This document shows, piece after piece, positions 47,803-53,072 of a stretch of DNA of 53,072 nt (the first letter of the stretch is position 1; every line of letters starts with the position of its first letter). The position numbers were made by a program, and so were the translations under genes. The stretch is taken from the NCBI RefSeq assembly GCF_001591345.1, contig NZ_BCUS01000037.1, positions 1 to 53,072 on the forward strand. The letters are read 5' to 3'. Under the pieces are notes generated by a model, which made no database searches, was not told the DNA's origin, and saw nothing but the letters and a program-made list of their open reading frames with translations. This DNA is from Variovorax boronicumulans NBRC 103145. Its GTDB lineage: Bacteria; Pseudomonadota; Gammaproteobacteria; Burkholderiales; Burkholderiaceae_C.

Positions 47803-48756
47803 ATGACGCAACCCACCGCCTTCGACGTCGCGCTGTTCGGCGAAGCCATGCTGCTGCTCGTGGCCGATCGGCCCGGCCCGCTGGAAGACGCAGAGGCGTT
47901 CCACAAGCGCACCGCCGGTGCCGAGACCAACGTGGCCATCGGCCTGTCGCGCCTGGGCCTGAAGGTCGGCTGGGCCAGCCGCCTGGGCACCGACTCCATG
48001 GGCCGCGCGCTGCTGGCCGCGATGCGTGCCGAAGGCATCGATTGCTCGCACGTGATCACTGACGCGACACAGCGCACCGGCTTCCAGTTCAAGGGACGCG
48101 TCACCGACGGCAGCGACCCGCCGATCGAATACCACCGCAAGGGCTCGGCCGCCAGCCACATGGGTCCGGCCGATGTCGACGAAGCCTGGCTGCGCTCGGC
48201 GCGCCATCTGCACGCCACCGGCGTGTTCGCCGCCATCTCCGAGACCAGCCTGCAGGCCGCGCTCAAGTCGATGGACGTGATGCGCGCGGCCGGCCGCACC
48301 ATCTCGTTCGACACCAACCTGCGGCCCACGCTGTGGTCGTCCACCGAGACGATGCGCCACTGGGTGAACGAACTCGCCTCGCGCGCCGACTGGGTGCTGC
48401 CCGGCATCGAAGAGGGCCTGCTGCTCACGGGTCACGACAAGCCCGAAGACGTGGCGAAGTTCTACCGCGAGCGCGGCGCGAAGCTGGTCGTCGTCAAGCT
48501 CGGCGCTGCGGGTGCTTACTACGACAGCGACGTGGCCGGCACCGGCCATGTCGACGGCTTCCCGGTGAAGGAAGTGATCGACACCGTGGGCGCGGGCGAT
48601 GGCTTTGCCGCCGGCGTGGTGAGCGCATTGCTCGAAGGCCGCAGCGTGCCCGACGCGGTGCGCCGCGGCGCCTGGATCGGCGCGCGCGCCGTGCAGGTGC
48701 TCGGCGACACCGAAGGCCTGCCGACGCGGGCGCAACTCGAAGAAGCGGGACTGTGA
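47803..48756 (+). CDS. kguK: 2-ketogluconate kinase (PfkB family)
   Basis: 317 residues, ribokinase fold. The PfkB signatures are GAETNVAIGLSRLG (39-52) and DTVGAGDGFAAG (260-271), with Asp266 as catalytic base. By context it phosphorylates 2-ketogluconate to 2-keto-6-phosphogluconate; a 2-keto-3-deoxygluconate kinase could look alike. The stop shares one base with the reductase gene start (TGATG). Confidence 0.85.
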   Translation: MTQPTAFDVALFGEAMLLLVADRPGPLEDAEAFHKRTAGAETNVAIGLSRLGLKVGWASRLGTDSMGRALLAAMRAEGIDCSHVITDATQRTGFQFKGRVTDGSDPPIEYHRKGSAASHMGPADVDEAWLRSARHLHATGVFAAISETSLQAALKSMDVMRAAGRTISFDTNLRPTLWSSTETMRHWVNELASRADWVLPGIEEGLLLTGHDKPEDVAKFYRERGAKLVVVKLGAAGAYYDSDVAGTGHVDGFPVKEVIDTVGAGDGFAAGVVSALLEGRSVPDAVRRGAWIGARAVQVLGDTEGLPTRAQLEEAGL

Positions 48757-49736
48757 TGACCAAGAAGAATGTGCTGGTGTTCCGGGCCCTGCCCGAAGAC
48801 CAGCTGGCGCGGCTGCAGGCGGTGCACCACGTCACCGTGGCCGATCCGCGCAAGGCGCCCGAGGCCTTTGCCGCCGCGCTTGCCACTGCGCACGGGCTGA
48901 TCGGTTCGAGCTATAACGTCGACGCTGCGCTGCTGGATGCGGCGCCGCAGCTCGAAGTGATTTCGAGCGTGTCGGTCGGCGTTGACAACTATCCATTGGC
49001 CGAGCTGCACAAGCGCCACATCGTGCTGTGCCACACGCCCGACGTGCTCACCGAGACGGTGGCCGACACGGTGTTCGCGATCCTCATGGCCACGCAGCGC
49101 CGCGTCGTCGAGCTGTCGACGATGGTGCGCGAAGGCCGCTGGACCAAGAACATCGGCGAGGAATTCTTCGGCACCGACGTGCACGGCAAGACGCTGGGCA
49201 TCCTCGGCTTCGGCCGCATCGGCCAGGCCGTGGCGCGCCGTGCCGCGCTGGGCTTCGGCATGCCGGTTCTCTATCACTCGCGCCGCCCGGTCGACCTGGC
49301 CGCGCAGGCGCCCGAGCTGCAAGGCCGCGCCACGCACACGCCGCTCGATGATTTGCTCGCGCGCGCCGACATCGTGCTCGCGATGCTGCCGCTGACCGAC
49401 GCCACGCGCGGCATGATCGACGCCGCCTTCTTCGCGCGCATGAAGCCGGGCGCGTCGTTCATCAACGGCGGCCGTGGCGCCACCGTGAACGAAGCCGCGC
49501 TGCTCGACGCGCTCGACCACGGCACCTTGCGCGCAGCAGGGCTCGACGTGTTCGCGAAGGAGCCGCTGCCGGCCGAATCGCCGCTGCGCACGCACCCGCG
49601 CGTCACGCCGCTGCCGCACATCGGCTCGGCCACGCACGAGACGCGCCACGCGATGGCCGAGCTGGCCACGACCAACCTGCTGCAGGTGCTGGCCGGCCAA
49701 AAGCCCACGGCACCCTACGACACCGCCGCCGCCTGA
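48756..49736 (+). CDS. kguD: 2-ketogluconate-6-phosphate reductase (D-2-hydroxyacid dehydrogenase family)
   Basis: 326 residues. The NAD(P) motif is GFGRIG (151-156), and the catalytic set Arg240 (INGGRG), Glu269 (FAKEPLP) and His288 (LPHIGSA) is complete. The closest known relatives are GhrB and KguD. In the kgu pathway the enzyme reduces 2-keto-6-phosphogluconate to 6-phosphogluconate, which enters the Entner-Doudoroff route. It lies between the kinase and the repressor. Confidence in the family is high and in the exact substrate moderate. Confidence 0.87.
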   Translation: MTKKNVLVFRALPEDQLARLQAVHHVTVADPRKAPEAFAAALATAHGLIGSSYNVDAALLDAAPQLEVISSVSVGVDNYPLAELHKRHIVLCHTPDVLTETVADTVFAILMATQRRVVELSTMVREGRWTKNIGEEFFGTDVHGKTLGILGFGRIGQAVARRAALGFGMPVLYHSRRPVDLAAQAPELQGRATHTPLDDLLARADIVLAMLPLTDATRGMIDAAFFARMKPGASFINGGRGATVNEAALLDALDHGTLRAAGLDVFAKEPLPAESPLRTHPRVTPLPHIGSATHETRHAMAELATTNLLQVLAGQKPTAPYDTAAA

Positions 49737-49737
49737 C

Positions 49738-50766
49738 ATGAAGCCCACAGGCCGCGCCACCATCGCCGACGTCGCCGAAGCCGCGGGCGTCTCCAAGGCC
49801 ACCGTCTCGCGCTTTCTGAACCACCGCGAGCGCCTGCTGAGCCCCGACATCGCCGCGCGCGTCGAGGCCGCCATCGCCAAGCTGGCGTACTCGCCCAGCC
49901 CGATGGCGCAGGCGCTGAGCCACGGCCGCTCGCGGCTCATCGGCCTGATCGTGGCCGACATCACCAACCCGTACTCCGTGGCCGTGCTGCGCGGCGCCGA
50001 GAAGGCCTGCCAGGACGCCGGCTACCTCGTGATGCTGTTCAACCTGGGCAACGAGAGCGAACGCGAGCGCGAGGCCATCAATGCGCTCGCGGGCTACCAG
50101 GTCGACGGCTTCATCCTCAACACGCTGGGGCGCGGCAGCAACGTGGTCGATGCGGTCACGCTGCACGGCAAGCCGGCCGTGCTGGTCGACCGCCGGCACA
50201 CGGGCATGCACACCGACTTCGTCTCGCTCGACAACCACGCGGCGATGCGCGACACCTGCGGCCACCTGGTCGAGGGCGGTTACCGCGAGCTGCTGTACGT
50301 CACCGAGCCGCAGAAGGGCGTGAGCTCGCGGCGCGAGCGCACGGCCGCCTTCGGGGCCTGCGTGGCCGCGCACGAGCCGCGCGTGGCGGGCGAAGTCTTC
50401 GAATCGGTCGAGGGCGAGAACGACGCGCTCGACGAGGCCTTGCGCGCGCTGCGCCAGCGGGCCAAACGTGGCCGGCGCGCGGCGGTGGTCGCAGGCAATG
50501 CCGTGGTCACGCTGCGCGTGGCGCAGGCCATGGCGCGGCTCGACTGGCGCTTCGGCGCCGACCTGGGTTTCGTGGGCTTCGACGATCCCGAATGGGCCTC
50601 GCTCATCGGGCCGGGCCTGAGCACCGTGGCGCAGCCGACCGACGAGATCGGCCGCGCGGCGGCCACCTGCCTCATCGAGCGCCTGCGCGGGCTCGACGCG
50701 GCGCCGCGTCAGCTGCTGCTGCCGGGCGAACTCATGGTGCGAGGCTCATCGACGGCACTGCCGTAG
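49738..50766 (+). CDS. ptxS: LacI-family repressor, probably PtxS
   Basis: 342 residues, the size of Pseudomonas PtxS. The N-terminal helix-turn-helix TIADVAEAAGVSKATVSRFLNH is followed by a LacI hinge (SPSPMAQALSHGRSRLIGLIVAD) and a periplasmic-binding-like effector domain. In Pseudomonas PtxS releases the kgu operator when it binds 2-ketogluconate. It follows kguD by one base, as the last gene of the operon, and the PtxS operator palindrome stands before the first gene. The 3' end overlaps the converging oxidase gene by 35 bases. Confidence 0.87.
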   Translation: MKPTGRATIADVAEAAGVSKATVSRFLNHRERLLSPDIAARVEAAIAKLAYSPSPMAQALSHGRSRLIGLIVADITNPYSVAVLRGAEKACQDAGYLVMLFNLGNESEREREAINALAGYQVDGFILNTLGRGSNVVDAVTLHGKPAVLVDRRHTGMHTDFVSLDNHAAMRDTCGHLVEGGYRELLYVTEPQKGVSSRRERTAAFGACVAAHEPRVAGEVFESVEGENDALDEALRALRQRAKRGRRAAVVAGNAVVTLRVAQAMARLDWRFGADLGFVGFDDPEWASLIGPGLSTVAQPTDEIGRAAATCLIERLRGLDAAPRQLLLPGELMVRGSSTALP

Positions 50767-52393
50767 CGGATGCCGCGAAGGAGGCGGGCCCGCGCATCCA
50801 GCCGGCCGCGCGCTCCGCGATCATGATCGTCGGCGCGTTGGTGTTGCCGCCGATCAGCGTCGGCATCACCGAGGCATCGACCACGCGCAGGCCCGCGATG
50901 CCGTGCACGCGCAGCTGCGGATCGACCACCGCCATCGCATCGACGCCCATCTTGCAGGTGCCCACCGGGTGGTAGATGGTGTCGGCGCGCGCGCGGATGT
51001 GCTGCTCGAGCTGCGCGTCGGTGTGGGCGTCGGCGGTGTAGACCTCGCGGTGACGGTATTTTTCGAGTGCGGGCGCGCGCATGATCTCGCGCGTTTTCTT
51101 CACGCCCTGCAGCAGCAGCGCCATGTCTTCCGGGTCGGCCAGGAAGCGCGGGTCGATGCGCGGCGCCGAGTCGGGGCTGGCGTCGTTCAGCCGCACATCG
51201 CCCCGGCCCTTGGGGCGCAGCACGCACACGTGGCACGAGAAGCCGAAGCCCGCATGCAGCTTGCGCGCATGGTCGTCGGTGATCGCGATCACGAAGTGCA
51301 GCTGCAGGTCGGGCCGGCGCAATTCGGGCGACGACTTGATGAAGGCGCCGCCTTCCGCGAACGGCGTGGCGACCAGGCCCGTGCCGTCGCGGCGCCACTG
51401 GCCGATGGCCTTCAGCAGGTGCAGCCCGCCGACCGGGCCGATGCCGAACATGTCGGTCTGCTTGGACTTGTAGGCGACGATGAAGTCGCAGTGGTCCTGC
51501 AGGTTCTGCCCCACGCCGCGCAGCGCATGTCGCACTTCGATGCCGTGGCGCGCGAGCTCGTCGGGGTCGCCGACGCCCGAGAGCATCAGCAGCTGCGGCG
51601 AGTTGAAGGCGCCGCCGCACAGCGCCACCTCGCGGCGCGCGCGAATGGTTTCGACGTTGCCGCCGCGCCGCACCTCGACGCCCACCGCGCGCCGGTCTTC
51701 GAGCACCACGCGCAGGGCCTGCGTGCCGGTCATCACCGAGAGGTTGGGGCGCTGGTCCATCACCGGGTGCAGGTAGGCCGCGGCGGCCGAGCAGCGCTCG
51801 CCGTTCTTCGCGCCGCCGTGGAACTGCGTCACCTGGTAGAGCCCTGCGCCTTCCTGCTCGGGACCGTTGAAGTCGTCGTTGCGCGCAATGCCGCACTCGG
51901 CGGCAGCGCGCACGAAGGCCTCGGTGATGGCGCGCGGGCTTTGCTGCTCCGATACCTGCAGCGGCCCGTCGGCGCCGTGCAGCGCGCTGGAGCCGCGCTG
52001 GTTGCCTTCGGTGCGCAGGAAGTGCGGCAGCACCTCGTCGAAGCTCCAGCCGGCGCAGCCTGAACGCGCCCAGTCGTCGTAGTCCTCGCGGTGGCCGCGC
52101 ACGTAGAGCATGGCGTTGATCGCGCTGGAGCCGCCCAGGCAGCGCCCGCGCGGCTGGTAGCCGCGCCGCCCGTTCAGGCCGGGCTGCGGCACGGTCTGGT
52201 AGGCGTAGTTGTTGATGCGCGGACGGCCCGGCAGCATCGCCACCACGGCGGCCGGCGCCCGCACGAGGATGCCGCGGCCGTCGCCGCCGGCCTCGATGAG
52301 GCAGACCGTCACCGATGGGTCCTCGCTCAGGCGCGAGGCCAGCGTGGCGCCGCCCGAGCCGCCGCCCACGATCACGTAGTCGAATTCCGCCAT
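50732..52393 (-). CDS. GMC-family flavin oxidoreductase (choline dehydrogenase-like)
   Basis: 553 residues. The FAD-binding GGGSGG (10-15) follows MAEFDYVIVG, and the flavin loop GRCLGGSSAINAMLYVRG and the catalytic His/Asn set YHPVGTCKMG and GGNTNAP at the C-terminus are present. AAGGAC precedes the ATG. Cytoplasmic, with no signal peptide. GMC enzymes oxidise alcohols such as choline or glucose; the substrate here is not known. It converges on the ptxS gene, so a link with sugar-acid oxidation is possible but not shown. Confidence 0.92.
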   Translation of the reverse strand: MAEFDYVIVGGGSGGATLASRLSEDPSVTVCLIEAGGDGRGILVRAPAAVVAMLPGRPRINNYAYQTVPQPGLNGRRGYQPRGRCLGGSSAINAMLYVRGHREDYDDWARSGCAGWSFDEVLPHFLRTEGNQRGSSALHGADGPLQVSEQQSPRAITEAFVRAAAECGIARNDDFNGPEQEGAGLYQVTQFHGGAKNGERCSAAAAYLHPVMDQRPNLSVMTGTQALRVVLEDRRAVGVEVRRGGNVETIRARREVALCGGAFNSPQLLMLSGVGDPDELARHGIEVRHALRGVGQNLQDHCDFIVAYKSKQTDMFGIGPVGGLHLLKAIGQWRRDGTGLVATPFAEGGAFIKSSPELRRPDLQLHFVIAITDDHARKLHAGFGFSCHVCVLRPKGRGDVRLNDASPDSAPRIDPRFLADPEDMALLLQGVKKTREIMRAPALEKYRHREVYTADAHTDAQLEQHIRARADTIYHPVGTCKMGVDAMAVVDPQLRVHGIAGLRVVDASVMPTLIGGNTNAPTIMIAERAAGWMRGPASFAASATAVPSMSLAP

Positions 52394-52621
52394 GGCATCT
52401 GTCCTTCTTGTCGTTGGATGTTGGGGGCGCCGAGGCGCCGATGCGTGCACCGGCATTGTGGCCAGCGACCCCGGGTTCGGGCCCAGCGGGTTTCCCCTGC
52501 CGTGAGCGCACCCCGGGGCTTTACTGCGGCTTCACCCAGCGGACAAATTGCAACGCGCCGCCCGTGGCCCAATGCGCCTTCGGAGCGGCCGACCCGCCGC
52601 CCGCCATTCCACGCTCTGCCC

Positions 52622-53072
52622 ATGCACCTGCTTTCAGACGCGACGATATTCACCGAGGTCCGCTTCTGGGCGCTGGTGCTGTGCTCGCTGGTGCTGCCCG
52701 CCGCGATCTTCGTCACGCTGTTCGTGCGGCGCGAGTTCTCCAAGACCACCGTGCTGGCCTTCGGCCTGCTCCTGATCGCGCTGGCGGGCGCGGACATCTT
52801 CCTGCTGCGCGCGCTGGCGCGGCTGGCGCAGGCCACGCCCTCGCTGGCGGACGACCTCGTCTTCTCGTCGGAGCTGTCGATCGCGCTGTACATCTTTCCG
52901 GCGGCGTTCGGCACCATCGGGCTGAACATGGTCTCGCATGTGCTCATGCACTACCTCAAGCAGAAGGAAGCGCGCTTCGAGGCCCACCGGCAGGCACCGC
53001 CGTCGGCACTGCCAGGGCGCCGAGGTTCGCGCGTGCTGCGCCACCGTCGCGCGGCACCGCGCGCGTCGCCCC
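52622..53072 (+). CDS. Membrane protein of unknown function, 3' end missing
   Basis: 150 residues are visible and the frame is still open at the window end. It opens with MHLLSDATIFTEVRFWALVL and has three hydrophobic helices, about 13-35 (FWALVLCSLVLPAAIFVTLFV), 42-65 (VLAFGLLLIALAGADIFLL) and 90-115 (ELSIALYIFPAAFGTIGLNMVSH by pieces). The rest is basic and rich in Arg. No known family comes to mind. The 228 bases upstream hold no gene. Confidence 0.65.
   Translation, partial: MHLLSDATIFTEVRFWALVLCSLVLPAAIFVTLFVRREFSKTTVLAFGLLLIALAGADIFLLRALARLAQATPSLADDLVFSSELSIALYIFPAAFGTIGLNMVSHVLMHYLKQKEARFEAHRQAPPSALPGRRGSRVLRHRRAAPRASP

Overview
The window looks like a chromosomal segment of a high-GC betaproteobacterium of the family Comamonadaceae, most likely Variovorax or a close relative. 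The grounds are the GC-rich coding sequence, a Bug-family binding protein, the gene orders pyrG-kdsA-eno-ftsB, dapA-bamC and parE-slt-parC, and dispersed repeats of a type I remember from Comamonadaceae. Most of it is core genome. No rRNA, tRNA, CRISPR array or recognisable transposase was seen. Long open frames antisense to real genes are GC-driven shadows and are left out.

Region by region. 1-3198: end of a Bug/TctC binding protein, then a TetR regulator, a thiolase and a MaoC hydratase, with two matching CTACC-N8-GGTAG operators. 3202-9949: a coupled DUF455/pentapeptide-repeat pair, gamma-carbonic anhydrase, Hsp33, an SDR/imine-reductase-like pair facing an AraC regulator, and a secreted protein of unknown function. 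10002-18175: pnuC with a NadR-type kinase, the ftsB-eno-DUF1330-kdsA-pyrG operon, coaBC and dut. 18365-24444: surface lipoproteins, an FKBP isomerase, a RoxA-type ribosomal oxygenase, a metallo-hydrolase, bamC and dapA. 24522-30068: a methyltransferase, a 47-residue protein, two MFS transporters, a serine hydrolase and a LysR regulator. 30129-35781: the topoisomerase IV cluster. 35804-38446: an orphan sugar-binding protein, a possible remnant of another, and a lipoprotein metallo-hydrolase.

Two accessory regions stand out. First, about 38600-40629 is a low-GC island with one ORC/STAND-like AAA ATPase, a possible small basic protein and a 9-bp tandem repeat. Second, 43955-50766 is an operon that I read as 2-ketogluconate catabolism (kguE, kguK, kguD and a PtxS-type repressor). 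The usual MFS permease KguT is absent and a complete ABC transporter of the polar amino-acid class is present. A perfect TGAAACCGGTTTCA palindrome, the sequence I remember as the Pseudomonas PtxS operator, sits just upstream.

A flavoprotein oxidase converging on the repressor and a membrane protein cut by the window edge close the sequence.
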